Origin: JAHDDW01 sp964648795
Lineage (GTDB): Bacteria > Actinomycetota > Acidimicrobiia > Acidimicrobiales > SZUA-35
Assembly: GCA_964648795.1 (NCBI GenBank)
Contig: CAZYMB010000003.1
Coordinates: 1 to 64,000, forward strand
Length of the DNA stretch: 64,000 bases
Reading direction: 5' to 3'
Shown: positions 51,008 through 60,781 of the stretch, piece after piece
How the letters are laid out: every line of letters begins with the position of its first letter
Numbering within the stretch: position 1 is the first letter of the stretch
Notes under the pieces: generated by a model
The model's input: only the letters and a program-made list of their open reading frames with translations
Told to the model about the DNA's origin: nothing
Databases searched by the model: none
Translations under genes and position numbers: made by a program

Positions 51008-52267
51008 CTAGACCGCTTCGCTAATGCGATTGGCTTGAGCAAGTTTCATTCCCCACACACGCACGATAATTAGTATCGCGAACCAAGCGCCTAAAAAGTT
51101 TGCCTCAGACAAACTTGTGTATCCCTGAATGACTATAGCGGTCAGCATCCAGGCAGTAATGACTGGGAACTCTTTCTTAAGCCGCCATGAAGTGAACCCA
51201 GCTGAGAACATAAACGCCCCGAAAAGGAGTACCGCAGGGATACCCAGTTGAAGTGCTAAATCGAGTGGTCCGTTGTGTGCGTGAAAAGCGTTGAACCCGA
51301 CAGAACGCCAGAACGAAAGAGTCTCTGGGTTGACGCCAGAACCTCCCACATCAAAGAGGCCGCCTAGCCCCCATCCGGTAAACGGTCGCTGTGCTATGAA
51401 ATCTATCGTCGTGGCCCAGATGTCAGTTCGACCCGAGAATGTCAGGTCCTTACCGCTAGCAACAACAATCTGGCCGATAGAGGCTGCAATACCTACTAAA
51501 CCAAAGGCCCCCAGAACTACAGATACCGTGAAAAAGAAGCCTCCGCCTCGCTCATCTCGTTTAACGAGTAGCCCCATCCAATACCAGAAGCCAAGAGCTG
51601 CCAATGCTGCCGAAATACCAGTCACAGAGTCAGACAGGAACAACAGCACCACAGCGGCGAAAACAGTTACAACTTTTGACACTCGATTCTTATCAAAGCC
51701 CAGAATCGTGATAATACTTAAGGCGACTACGGGCGACATGAAGTTTTTGTGTACAAAGAAACCGTGCCAACCATCAAGCTCAAACTCGGTGCCTAGCCCG
51801 TTAATTCTTGCTTCGGGGAAGAGTGCTCCCGCAAGCAGCGATGACCAAATGATTAGTCGCGCTAGCCACAGCATTACAGTCTTTAGATCATCGGAACTTA
51901 AAAGCGAAGCAAAGATATAGGTGGCAACCCAAATTGGCACTGAGCCGATTAGCGCAAACTGTGTCCCACCCGGCGAAGCTGTCCAAAGTACCGAGGCAAC
52001 AACCCAGAGCACCATTGCGATGAAGCCCATTGAAATAGGTAGCCGCATAACTAGTTTTCGGGGAGCCAGAGGGATAACGCCAATAGCTGCTGCCAAGACT
52101 AAGAGGCCAAACTGTGCCGGGAAAAGTCCGTTGATTGGAGGTCCTTCTCCGAACCCGGCAATGGAGAGAAAACCTAGAGCTAGGGAAACCATGCTGACAG
52201 TGCGCGCCAAGGGCGCAAGCGTGTCGCTATCAACTAGTGTTTTGCCGTACGGCGTCGTGACTAGCAT
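51008..52267 (-). CDS. O-antigen ligase/polymerase-like membrane protein (Wzy-like)
   Basis: The protein has about 11 membrane helices and a large extracytoplasmic loop containing FTGWGLGGLFDVGG and FHAHNGPLDLALQLGIP, the pattern of Wzy/WaaL proteins, including the loop His. It would polymerise or ligate the lipid-linked glycan. It is the first gene of the minus-strand polysaccharide operon. Confidence 0.86.
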   Translation of the reverse strand: MLVTTPYGKTLVDSDTLAPLARTVSMVSLALGFLSIAGFGEGPPINGLFPAQFGLLVLAAAIGVIPLAPRKLVMRLPISMGFIAMVLWVVASVLWTASPGGTQFALIGSVPIWVATYIFASLLSSDDLKTVMLWLARLIIWSSLLAGALFPEARINGLGTEFELDGWHGFFVHKNFMSPVVALSIITILGFDKNRVSKVVTVFAAVVLLFLSDSVTGISAALAALGFWYWMGLLVKRDERGGGFFFTVSVVLGAFGLVGIAASIGQIVVASGKDLTFSGRTDIWATTIDFIAQRPFTGWGLGGLFDVGGSGVNPETLSFWRSVGFNAFHAHNGPLDLALQLGIPAVLLFGAFMFSAGFTSWRLKKEFPVITAWMLTAIVIQGYTSLSEANFLGAWFAILIIVRVWGMKLAQANRISEAV

Positions 52268-52304
52268 TAGCCTCTCCTTGGCAATTTAGTAACCCACTAA
52301 TAGC

Positions 52305-55300
52305 TTAACCCGTAACCTGGGTCCGTACTACCGCACCCTCCCCGAGCAGAATTCTTATCTCAGCAGCCAATTCTGGTGATTCTTTAACCCTGATTCCGGA
52401 TCCTAAGGAGATTTCAAGGTCTTTTTCCACCTTTATGAATACTTCAGAATTGCCTCTATATTTCGCAAAAACAGCCTTCAAATCGCCTAAAAGCTTGTCT
52501 GTTAGCTGGGTCGTGCTGATGGCTAAAACTAGAGGTTTACTACTCGACAAGTTCTCTGCGTTCACCACAGATATCGTCTGTGCCATCAACTTAGGTAAGT
52601 CGTCTCTCTTATCAAGACGTCCCTTAATCGTAACAATCCGGTCGTCTTCTAAAAGGTGTCCATAGTCGGTGAAGGTCCTTGGAAATACCATTACCTCAAC
52701 TGAATCTGTCATGTCTTCTAGATTCAGCACAGCCATTAAGTCACCCTTTCTAGTCCACTTCTTGTTCAGGCCAGTGATAACCCCACCGAGTGTGACAACT
52801 GAACCTTCAGCCGAATGCTCCAGGTTTGCTATCCGGTCGCTAGTTTGTGCCTCCAACGCATCTACCAACCCATTCAGTGGGTGATCGGAAATGTATAGTC
52901 CAAGCATTTCCTTTTCGAAGGAAAGTTTCTCACGGCTCTCAAATTCGTCTGAGGCGATCTCTGGACGGTCGTCAAAAGATTCGCTGTCCGCCGCTGCCTC
53001 ACCGAATAACGTCATCACACCCATGTCGCGTTCTTTGCGTTGCGCAACGGTCATCTCGATTATTTCAATATGAACATCAACCAGACTTTTGCGAGAATGT
53101 CCAAGTAGGTCAAAGGCGCCTGCTTTAATCAGCGACTCCACCGACCGTTTGTTCAGCACCGAGTAGTCGACTCTCTCGCAGAAGTTGTAAAAGTCAGAGT
53201 ACGGCCCATTGGCTTCGCGCTCGGCAATTATCAAAGAGACGAGGCCCTCTCCCACGTTTCTAACTGCCGAGAGACCAAACGAAATATGGTGTGTTCCATC
53301 TTCAGATGGCACAGATGAGAAGTCAATCTCTGAACTATTGACGTCCGGTACTTTAACTTCGATGCCGAACTGACGACACTCGTTCAGGTAGACGCCGGCT
53401 TTATCTAGATTTGATTTAACGCTCGTTAGGAGACAGGCAAGATATTCAACCGGGTAGTTGGCCTTCAAATATGCAGTTTGATAGCTGACCAGTCCATAAC
53501 CATATGAGTGTGACTTATTAAAGGCGTAGTCAGCGAATGGCTCCATTGTGTCAAATAGTTGTTCACCAAGTTCGCGACCATAACCAGTTGCTTCACAGCC
53601 GTCGACGAAAGTTTTACGCTCAGCAGCAATTAGTTCACGCACTTTCTTACCCATTGCCTTACGCAAGTTGTCTGCTTGAGCCATGTCGTAGCCAGCAAAC
53701 TTCTGCGCCAGCATCATGAGCTCTTCCTGGTAAATACAGAGGTTATATGTGCCCGATAGAATCTCTTCGGCGTCTGGATGGAATGCTACGGACTCTTTAC
53801 GTCCGTTCTTTCTGTCTGCGTAGTCGTTGTGCATATTCGCAGCCATCGGACCGGGACGATAAAGCGCAACAAGAGCAGCGATGTCTTCGAACTCGGTTGG
53901 GGCCATCGAACGGATGAGTGCTCGCATAGGAGCAGACTCGAGCTGGAACACACCAATAGATTTGCCCTCGGTGAGCATCTCGTAAGTTTTTGTATCGTCT
54001 AAAGCAACAGAGTCGATATCTACTACTTCTCCCCTAGCTCTCTCTATGAGAGCCAACGTGTCAGAGATAACGTCGAGATTTCGCAAGCCTAAGAAGTCCA
54101 ATTTAAGAAGACCGAGCTCTTCCACGCCGTGCATTTCATACTGCGTGACTACCGGTGCTTCTTCTGGATCTTGGCCGCTTGTTGGTTTGCGCTGAATAGG
54201 CAAATAGTCGGTTAGTGGTTCTTTGGTGACCACAACTGCTGCGGCGTGGATCCCGTCTTGGCGACGAAGACCTTCTAAGCCCATGGCGACATCTACAACT
54301 TCAGTAACTGTGTTATCGGTCTCGTACATCTCACGCAAAGAGGACGCAGCTTTGAATCCGTCTTTGAACTTTTCGCTCTCTTCAAAGCAGTACTTCAAAG
54401 GAGTGTCACGCCCCATCACTAATGGAGGCATAGCCTTAGCCACTTTGTCCCCTACTGCATATGGGAAGCCGAGAACTCTGGCTGCGTCACGTACTGCTGC
54501 ACGAGCTTTGATCTGAGAGAACGTAACAATTTGGGCTACGTGGTCCCGCCCATAAGTACGTGCAGCATAGTTAATCATCTCGTCTCGATAGCGTGAGTCG
54601 AAGTCCATATCGATATCTGGCATAGAGATTCTCGAAGGGTTCAAGAATCGTTCGAAGACCAGTTCATATTTAATTGGGTCGAGATCGGTAATCCATAGAC
54701 AGTATGCGACCGCACACCCAGCCGCCGAACCACGACCTGGACCTACTCGGATATTTTCTTCCCTAGCAAATTTGATTAGATCCCATGTAATAAGAAAGTA
54801 AGAACTGAAACCCATGTTCTTGATGACATCAAGTTCGTAGACTAACCGGTCGCGAATTGTGTCTGTGAGCCCCGCACCCCATCGCTTCTTTGCTCCCTCC
54901 ATTGTTAGATGAAGGAGATAGTCATCGGATCCTGTGAAGCCTTCCGGAATTGGAAAGTCTGGTAGTTGAGGAGCACCGAACTCAATCTCAACATCGGCAC
55001 GTTCTGCAATTAGGAGAGTATTGTCACAGGCTTCTTGAAGGTCACCCCAATCCGCCCGCATCTCAGCCGGCGACTTCAGGTAGTGCTGGTCACCGTGAAA
55101 CTTAAACCTGTCAGGATCTGACATCTGCGAACCTGTCTGGACGCAGAGCAAAGCATCATGAGCTAGGTGATCGTGTTGGTGAGTGTAGTGACAGTCATTG
55201 GTCGCTAACAGTGGGGCGTCTAGCTTTTTAGAAATCTCAATCAGCCCAGGGTTAGTACTCAGCTGTTCTGGGATACCGTGATCTTGTAGCTCGATAAAGA

Positions 55301-55850
55301 AATTGTCTTTCCCAAAAATATCTTGGAGTCGCCCTGCCCGCTCTAGTGCAAGTTCAGGGCGGTCATTCATTAACGCTTGTAGTACTTGCCCACCAAGACA
55401 GCCAGATGTCGCAATCACCCCTTCAGAGTGGTCACTTAATACATCCCAATCAACTCGAGGTTTGTAGTAGTACCCTTCCATGAACGCCCTAGAGCTCAGC
55501 TGTATAAGGTTCTTGTAGCCAGTGTTATTCTCGGCCAACGTCGTTAGGTGGTAATAGAGCTTGTTGCCGCCGTCTGTATTTCCACCTGAGTCATCAAGTC
55601 GACCACGCCGCGATGGCCTTTCGCTTCGATGCTCGTGCGCCTGATAAAGCTCGGACCCAATTATTGGTTTGATCCCCTGCTTCTTGCAAGCCTTGTAAAA
55701 GTCCAGAATTCCATACATGTTGCCATGATCGGTGATTCCCAAGGCAGGCATGTCGTGTTCTACTGCGGCGCCGACCAATTCATCAACTTTCGATGCTCCG
55801 TCCAGCATCGAAAACTCTGTATGAACGTGTAAATGTACGAATGAATCCAT
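52305..55850 (-). CDS. dnaE: DNA polymerase III alpha subunit
   Basis: DnaE1-type replicative polymerase of 1181 residues. The PHP domain is intact (HVHTEFSMLDG at 8-18, ITDHGNMYG around 39-47), so intrinsic proofreading is possible as in actinobacterial DnaE1. Catalytic Asp residues are in PDIDMDFD (411-418), and GPGRGSAAGC precedes them. An OB-fold (about 1010-1090) lies near the C-terminus. Co-directional with the gene that follows upstream at 55888. Confidence 0.97.
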   Translation of the reverse strand: MDSFVHLHVHTEFSMLDGASKVDELVGAAVEHDMPALGITDHGNMYGILDFYKACKKQGIKPIIGSELYQAHEHRSERPSRRGRLDDSGGNTDGGNKLYYHLTTLAENNTGYKNLIQLSSRAFMEGYYYKPRVDWDVLSDHSEGVIATSGCLGGQVLQALMNDRPELALERAGRLQDIFGKDNFFIELQDHGIPEQLSTNPGLIEISKKLDAPLLATNDCHYTHQHDHLAHDALLCVQTGSQMSDPDRFKFHGDQHYLKSPAEMRADWGDLQEACDNTLLIAERADVEIEFGAPQLPDFPIPEGFTGSDDYLLHLTMEGAKKRWGAGLTDTIRDRLVYELDVIKNMGFSSYFLITWDLIKFAREENIRVGPGRGSAAGCAVAYCLWITDLDPIKYELVFERFLNPSRISMPDIDMDFDSRYRDEMINYAARTYGRDHVAQIVTFSQIKARAAVRDAARVLGFPYAVGDKVAKAMPPLVMGRDTPLKYCFEESEKFKDGFKAASSLREMYETDNTVTEVVDVAMGLEGLRRQDGIHAAAVVVTKEPLTDYLPIQRKPTSGQDPEEAPVVTQYEMHGVEELGLLKLDFLGLRNLDVISDTLALIERARGEVVDIDSVALDDTKTYEMLTEGKSIGVFQLESAPMRALIRSMAPTEFEDIAALVALYRPGPMAANMHNDYADRKNGRKESVAFHPDAEEILSGTYNLCIYQEELMMLAQKFAGYDMAQADNLRKAMGKKVRELIAAERKTFVDGCEATGYGRELGEQLFDTMEPFADYAFNKSHSYGYGLVSYQTAYLKANYPVEYLACLLTSVKSNLDKAGVYLNECRQFGIEVKVPDVNSSEIDFSSVPSEDGTHHISFGLSAVRNVGEGLVSLIIAEREANGPYSDFYNFCERVDYSVLNKRSVESLIKAGAFDLLGHSRKSLVDVHIEIIEMTVAQRKERDMGVMTLFGEAAADSESFDDRPEIASDEFESREKLSFEKEMLGLYISDHPLNGLVDALEAQTSDRIANLEHSAEGSVVTLGGVITGLNKKWTRKGDLMAVLNLEDMTDSVEVMVFPRTFTDYGHLLEDDRIVTIKGRLDKRDDLPKLMAQTISVVNAENLSSSKPLVLAISTTQLTDKLLGDLKAVFAKYRGNSEVFIKVEKDLEISLGSGIRVKESPELAAEIRILLGEGAVVRTQVTG

Positions 55851-55887
55851 TAAAAGTATCTAGATCTAACTTAGGTGTTAGTGAACT

Positions 55888-56505
55888 CTAGTACGAATCA
55901 AGCATTTCGACCATCGCCCAGGCCCAAGCAATCGTAATTGAGCCTTTATGCGATTTAATACGAAATTCTTCTGTTGTTTGCGCCCCGGGCCACTCAAACA
56001 GCGACCTTTCTGGACTCACTTTTCCAACCATCTTGGTATCTGAGAAGTCGTCTACACCAAGTCTTTTTGCTAAACGTCGTCCCCAGGCACGCTCTTCGCC
56101 ACCAGGTTTGGAGGCACATGGTTGTGGATCGTTCATTTTTTCGAATATTTCAGCCGGCACGGCGCCATCAACACAACAGGCAAAGATTACATCTTCATCC
56201 GGGAATGCAACCTTGGCCTTCTTACGAATCGCAGTGACAAGGGCTTTGGCAACTGCGGGCTTTGCCTCAGACACAACTGACGGGCCAATCAGGACGCAAG
56301 GAGTGCCACCGATGCGCTCTAGAGTTGCGAAGCTAAAACCGTTCACCTTAGAGCCAGCTCCCGAGACAAAGGCAGTAACCCACTTGTCTGATTCTTTCGA
56401 AACTATTCCGAGCGCCTCTGAAGGTTCGCTAGAAATATTCGCTAGATCTTCTTTCTCAAGGTCTGAGAGGGTGCAGCAGTCTTGGTTGGTCACCGCAGTT
56501 GGCAC
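55888..56505 (-). CDS. Unknown cysteine-containing protein
   Basis: I do not recognise this 205-residue protein. It has CC near the N-terminus and a FACC pair around residue 107, and is otherwise globular alpha/beta with no membrane segment. It lies between bpa and dnaE in the same direction. A metal or redox role for the Cys pairs is possible but not supported by a known motif. Confidence 0.65.
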   Translation of the reverse strand: MPTAVTNQDCCTLSDLEKEDLANISSEPSEALGIVSKESDKWVTAFVSGAGSKVNGFSFATLERIGGTPCVLIGPSVVSEAKPAVAKALVTAIRKKAKVAFPDEDVIFACCVDGAVPAEIFEKMNDPQPCASKPGGEERAWGRRLAKRLGVDDFSDTKMVGKVSPERSLFEWPGAQTTEEFRIKSHKGSITIAWAWAMVEMLDSY

Positions 56506-56550
56506 AAATCACTCCTTGGTCTACATCAAGATATTAGTGCCAGTTTCTAT

Positions 56551-56570
56551 TCAAGGCGTGGATGCCTTGA
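56551..56570 (-). terminator. Hairpin after bpa
   Basis: On the minus strand, TCAAGGC/GCCTTGA (7 bp, 6-nt loop) lies 5 nt after the bpa stop. The following bases are ATAGAAACTGG, so there is no T tract. It may be a weak terminator or RNA-processing hairpin. Confidence 0.4.
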
Positions 56571-56574
56571 CTTG

Positions 56575-57066
56575 CTACAGATATACTCCGCCGCCATCAC
56601 TACCGTCTTCGGAGCCGCCGTTACCTTGCGTGATTTGCTGCAGCTGATTTTGAGCGGCAGCCTGTTGGGCGAACAACGTTGCCTGTATTCCGTGGAACAG
56701 ACCTTCTAGCCAGCCAACTAGTTGCGCTTGAGCTATCCGCAGCTCTGAACCTGTTGGCACTCCGGCATCGTCATCAAATGGTAGAGCCAAGCGTTCTAGT
56801 TCCTCACGCAAATCATCGGAAAGCGCTCCGGATAGTTCCGCAATCGACGTCTCATAGATCTCGGCTAGCCGGTCTCTGCCCGGCTCATCAAGCTCTGTTG
56901 CCTTCACCTCAGCCAGGAGCTGTTTGATCATGGAACCAATACGCATTACTTTGGCCGGTTCAGAAACTGTTCCAGACTTTGGTGATTTGGCCACTGTCGT
57001 TTCCTCGGTGACCACTTCAGGGCTTTCCGCTTCAGGCTTAACCGCTTCTGTTTCTTCTTTATCCAT
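56575..57066 (-). CDS. bpa: Bacterial proteasome activator Bpa (PafE)
   Basis: Bpa forms a ring that opens the 20S gate without ATP and promotes degradation of unfolded proteins. Conserved segments are PAKVMRIGSMIKQLL, DLREELERLALPFDDD, SELRIAQAQLVGWLEGLFHG (20-residue landmark) and the C-terminal GGGVYL, an HbYX motif. I chose the ATG at 57066; a start at 57102 would overlap the phosphatase gene. It is 40 kb from the rest of the proteasome locus but gives a second, Pup-independent route. Confidence 0.95.
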   Translation of the reverse strand: MDKEETEAVKPEAESPEVVTEETTVAKSPKSGTVSEPAKVMRIGSMIKQLLAEVKATELDEPGRDRLAEIYETSIAELSGALSDDLREELERLALPFDDDAGVPTGSELRIAQAQLVGWLEGLFHGIQATLFAQQAAAQNQLQQITQGNGGSEDGSDGGGVYL

Positions 57067-57077
57067 ATCTACACTTT

Positions 57078-58187
57078 CTAGTCGACATGCGTTGCAAGAC
57101 AAGGGACTAACATCTCTGCTGCCGTTAGTGAACCATGTCGCCCAATCAGATCAAAGATACCGGTATCAAACGGGTCATCAAATGCTATTGGCTCAAATGG
57201 TATTAGGGCAACGTCGCCAAGTCGGCCACGAGCCTCAGCGGTGACAGTTGGACCAAACCAGCCAGCTTCAATAATCTCTTCTCTTGTCTTTATCCAGGTC
57301 GAATCTTGATACAAGTCTTTTGCCGCTTCATACACATCATCAGCACGACCATCTTTTGCATGCAGCCATCTGAACCGGCCCTCTCCAGACATCTTCTGGC
57401 AAAGATTCGTTACAGAATCATCAATTTGAATATTTGAATTGCCGCAGTCGACTTGACCGTGATCTGCTGTGACAATTAGCTGCGTTCCAGATGGAAGACT
57501 TTCAATTAGGTCTCCAACTAGTCGGTCAGTCTGGGCAACTTCAGAATCAAAAACATTCCCGAGACCATACTCGTGCGACACTTTATCGACACCTGAGTAG
57601 TAGGCATAGACAAGTTTCTCACCTTGTTCAATCAGTGTCTTAACATGACTAATAAGCGTGCCTAAAGTTCGATACCCGAGCATCCTGCTTCCACGCCAAC
57701 TCGCTGTTGTAAACCCTGAATACTCAAATTCAGCGTTCGAAACATAGGCTATCGAGTGCCCCATAAACGGCTCGAACGGCTGGACTGTTTCTGGCGGGAC
57801 TTCTTTGCGTAGGTCAGTCCCGTCTACATCGGACCAACGTAGCGCATTCAAGATGTGATCACCCATAGCGAACCTATAGCCAACTAGGCCATGCTCGCCT
57901 GGCGTTAGACCAGTGGTAATCGATGTCAGAGCTGTGGCAGTTGTGCTTGGAGCCACTGAAGTGATGGAACCACCCGACATACCAGACAGCACAGGAGTCA
58001 TCGTTGCTCTTTCCTTTAGCTGTAAGTAGCCGAGCCCGTCCAACACCAACAACACCTTTGGCGCATCTGGATCTAAGGCGATCGGAAGCTTAGTTGGTGC
58101 CTGCGGGTGAAGAATGCTAGGAATAATGTCTGAGATGGCGCCATCCCCATAGGCCGGTGGCACAAGTTTACGAGCTTCAGAGTCCAT
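57078..58187 (-). CDS. Alkaline phosphatase superfamily (type I phosphodiesterase/nucleotide pyrophosphatase)
   Basis: Metal ligands and nucleophile of the superfamily are visible: LVLDGLGYLQL, the Thr in SVAPSTTATALTSITTG (landmark), GDHILNAL, and TADHGQVDCG. The 369-residue enzyme should cleave phosphodiester or pyrophosphate bonds; the substrate is unknown. It lacks a signal peptide, so it is probably cytosolic. The gene follows lspA by 2 nt. Confidence 0.9.
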   Translation of the reverse strand: MDSEARKLVPPAYGDGAISDIIPSILHPQAPTKLPIALDPDAPKVLLVLDGLGYLQLKERATMTPVLSGMSGGSITSVAPSTTATALTSITTGLTPGEHGLVGYRFAMGDHILNALRWSDVDGTDLRKEVPPETVQPFEPFMGHSIAYVSNAEFEYSGFTTASWRGSRMLGYRTLGTLISHVKTLIEQGEKLVYAYYSGVDKVSHEYGLGNVFDSEVAQTDRLVGDLIESLPSGTQLIVTADHGQVDCGNSNIQIDDSVTNLCQKMSGEGRFRWLHAKDGRADDVYEAAKDLYQDSTWIKTREEIIEAGWFGPTVTAEARGRLGDVALIPFEPIAFDDPFDTGIFDLIGRHGSLTAAEMLVPCLATHVD

Positions 58188-58189
58188 CT

Positions 58190-58840
58190 CTATCCATCCG
58201 CTTCAGGAGTATCGGCTAGATCATCTCTCACAACTAGCTCTAAGTCTTCCGGTTCAACCTCAGCTTCTTCGATCTCTGGGGTAGACGTCGCAGCTAAGTC
58301 AGTCTGGCCGGATGGTTCGGCCTCGACCGCAGCTTCGGGGACATCAAGAACAGGTGAACTCTTGCCAGGTTCATCGAACCCAATAAATACTAAAGCTACA
58401 GCACCAACAGTAATAGCGGCATCAGCCAGATTGAAGACCGGCCAAGGACCTATATCAATGAAGTCCACGACCGCTCCTGTGCCTAGGCCTTCTGAGTCAG
58501 CCCGTAGAATTCGGTCATAAAGGTTGCCTGCAGCTCCACCCGCTACCAGACCAAGGACTATTCCTTGCAAAGGCGTAGTTCTGCGCCAGGCCAAGAACAG
58601 CAAGAATACGAGAACTAGAACTGCCCCCAAGGCAAACCAACGGCCGAAGCCAACACCGGTAGAAAAGGCGGCACCTTCGTTAAATAGCAGCCGAAGTTGT
58701 ACTCCCCCAAATACTTCAGAGCAGTTAGAGACTTCGCCACAGGATCTAGATTCCAGAAAGCTGGTTGCCCAACGTTTTGAGAACTGATCGGCTAGCAGCA
58801 CAGTCAAAGTAGCGACTAGGAAGTAGCGAAGGCGATACAT
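58190..58840 (-). CDS. lspA: Lipoprotein signal peptidase with acidic C-terminal extension
   Basis: LspA cleaves prolipoproteins in the membrane. The catalytic Asp pair lies in GNLYDRILR and FNLADAAITVG, with LADQFSKRW near the start. The core (about 1-155) has four membrane helices. A 60-residue acidic tail rich in Glu, Pro and Ala follows, which is unusual; standard LspA ends near residue 165. It lies 7 nt from the DksA-like stop. Confidence 0.94.
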   Translation of the reverse strand: MYRLRYFLVATLTVLLADQFSKRWATSFLESRSCGEVSNCSEVFGGVQLRLLFNEGAAFSTGVGFGRWFALGAVLVLVFLLFLAWRRTTPLQGIVLGLVAGGAAGNLYDRILRADSEGLGTGAVVDFIDIGPWPVFNLADAAITVGAVALVFIGFDEPGKSSPVLDVPEAAVEAEPSGQTDLAATSTPEIEEAEVEPEDLELVVRDDLADTPEADG

Positions 58841-58847
58841 AGTGTCC

Positions 58848-59608
58848 TTATACGAACATTGAGGTTTTGTGCTCTACCCGTTCAGATGCCTCAGGGATGT
58901 ACTCGAGTCGGGCCTTCGGTATTGGATCATGACTTACAAGACACAATCCATAAACTCCGTCCTCAATTCTCTTTAAAGCGGCATCAATTTCATCCACGGC
59001 CTGGCGTGCTTGAGCGGAAAGAGCTAGGTCTCGGTCTCTTTCTACAGCAAGTGTGTCTCCTTCACCGGACTCCTCATCGAATTGAACGTCTCCGGGTTCA
59101 CGGTCAGCCATCAGAGCAGCTGCATCTGCTGCCAACTTATCTGCTGACTTGGTGTAGCTGTCGCGTCTCTTAATTAGCTCTGCCTTTTGAGCGGCAACCC
59201 ATTTCTTGTCCAGCAAGTACTTGGCCCTAGCTGGGATCTTTGGCTTAACTGGCTTCTTCGGTTTAGCCGGAGCTTTAGGCTCAGCTTTTTTCTTCGCTGG
59301 AGCCTTCTTAGCAGCAGGCTTCTTCTTAGCAGGCGCTTTCTTAGCAGCAGGCTTCTTCTTAGCAGGTGCTTTCTTAGCAGCAGNNNNNNNNNNNNNNNNN
59401 NNNNNNNNNNNNNNNNNNNNNNNNNNNNNNNNNNNNNNNNNNNNNNNNNNNNNNNNNNNNNNNNNNNNNNNNNNNNNNNNNNNTTCTTAGCAGCAGCCTT
59501 TTTCTTAGCTGGCGCTTTCTTAGCAGCAGCCTTTTTAGCCGCAGGTTTTTTAGCAGCCGCCTTTTTAGCGGGGGCCTTCTTAGATTTAGTAGTTTTCTTC
59601 GCTGCCAT
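58848..59608 (-). CDS. DksA/TraR-family protein with long Lys/Ala-rich N-terminal tail (split by N gap)
   Basis: The core is a DksA/TraR helical hairpin with the degenerate zinc-finger region DGVYGLCLVSHDPIPKARL, where only one Cys remains. Upstream the frame continues without a stop through KPKIPARAKYLLDKKW, KAPAKPKKPV and many KKAPAKKKPAA units into the gap. On the other side, the ATG at 59608 opens MAAKKTTKSKKAPAKKAA. So the gene spans the gap, and the shorter frame starting at TTG 59216 is only a fragment. The tail resembles histone H1-like tails on some actinobacterial DksA proteins and could bind DNA or RNA. Confidence 0.83.
59384..59483. other. Assembly gap (100 N) in a Lys/Ala repeat
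   Basis: Exactly 100 N inside a tandem Lys/Ala/Pro repeat; the two sides read in different frames. The units on the left (33 bp, encoding KKKPAAKKAPA) explain why assembly stopped. Confidence 0.97.
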
Positions 59609-59683
59609 ATGGCTCACATTCTACGGGGTCACCCGATGGCGCAAAAGTATAGACCTAACGTAGAACTAATTCAACAATTTGTT

Positions 59684-60781
59684 TTAGGTGTTGTGCTTGC
59701 GGCGACCAAACCAGCCAGCAGAATCAGCATCAGAATCGTTCAGAAACTCCTGAACGGTGTCGTCTTCAGTACCTGATTCAGCTGCAATTCGCTCGAGCTC
59801 CTCAAGATACTTGTCTGTCTCATCACCATCAGTCGAGGTAAGGTCTTCTTCGACATACACCCGAGCTTCAGCCTGAACTGAGTCTTCTGTTGGAATGAAC
59901 GGATCTTGTATCAAGTCTGCTGCAGCTTGCGCATCGGCAGCAAAGCCTTCTGACGCAGCAGCCAGATCTGCTTCAAGTTCGGTTAAGCCAGTTGCATCAA
60001 TTTCGTTAGAAGCTACCTCTGTTGGAAGGTTCTGAACATAGTCAGCTGGTTGGATCGGATCCGACACAGCAAGCTTTTCTGGGTTCTCCAGAATGTCAGT
60101 TAACTCAGATACTGCAACTCGAACCTCAGTGCGTCGTTTCGCAATGTGAGTTTCGAATCGTTGCATCTCTGCCAATAGAATTCCATGGCCATGTGACAAC
60201 GAATCGATCTCAGAGACCAACTGGTTTCTCTTGTCAATGTGGTTCGTGTGAAGCTCGTTCTGAAGCTTCTCTTTAAGACCTCGAGTCGAGTCGGCAATTT
60301 CACGCAGACGCGCAGCTCGCTCAACTTCGATTTCTCGTGTTAGACGCTCGGCTGCAACTGACGCAGCTTCTTCGATTTCATTCGCTGACAAGTTAGCCTC
60401 TGCTAGTCGAGCAGTTGACTGTGTCTCAGCTTCACTCAATACACGCTCAGCCTCGGCACGGGCATCAGCAATAAGAACGTCAGCCTGACGTTGAGCAGAA
60501 ACCAATGTATTTCGCAGTGTTTCATCGAAGTCTCGTGAAACCTTTGGCAGCTTGCCATCTACCTCTTCAGGAGCGTTTAGCTCAAGCAGTCGCTCTTGTG
60601 CTTCAGCTGCACGACTCTCAACCTCTGCTAAACGCGTGTTGAGCCTTGTAACCTCATCCGCAATAGGAGGGAGCTTAACTAGGAGACTTCTTACTTGTTC
60701 CGGAGAGACACCGCCATCGCATGTGTCGAACTGAACCGAAGTCGAAAACTTAAGTAGATTAATTGATTCTTCATTTACCGC
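59684..60781 (-). CDS. DivIVA-like coiled-coil protein
   Basis: From ATG 60781 the product has 365 residues. A short N-terminal segment with FSTSVQFDTCDGGVSPEQVRSLL (landmark) recalls the DivIVA membrane-binding domain, and a long coiled coil with RAEAERVLSEAE-type repeats follows to about residue 235. The rest is acidic and disordered. Location next to dksA-like, sepF and ftsZ supports a DivIVA/Wag31-like polar or septal role. The N-terminal match is weak, so this is a related protein rather than a proven DivIVA. An upstream start at 60892 is less likely. Confidence 0.72.
   Translation of the reverse strand, partial: AVNEESINLLKFSTSVQFDTCDGGVSPEQVRSLLVKLPPIADEVTRLNTRLAEVESRAAEAQERLLELNAPEEVDGKLPKVSRDFDETLRNTLVSAQRQADVLIADARAEAERVLSEAETQSTARLAEANLSANEIEEAASVAAERLTREIEVERAARLREIADSTRGLKEKLQNELHTNHIDKRNQLVSEIDSLSHGHGILLAEMQRFETHIAKRRTEVRVAVSELTDILENPEKLAVSDPIQPADYVQNLPTEVASNEIDATGLTELEADLAAASEGFAADAQAAADLIQDPFIPTEDSVQAEARVYVEEDLTSTDGDETDKYLEELERIAAESGTEDDTVQEFLNDSDADSAGWFGRRKHNT

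Noticed and set aside
48785..52267. Horizontal transfer of the polysaccharide operon
   Set aside because: Codon use and base composition look like the neighbours by eye, and there are no mobile-element genes or flanking repeats.
59187..59663. Plus-strand Phe/Leu/Ala-rich hydrophobic frames over the Lys/Ala repeat
   Set aside because: They are the complement of Lys/Ala codons and cross a gap; a membrane protein is not supported.
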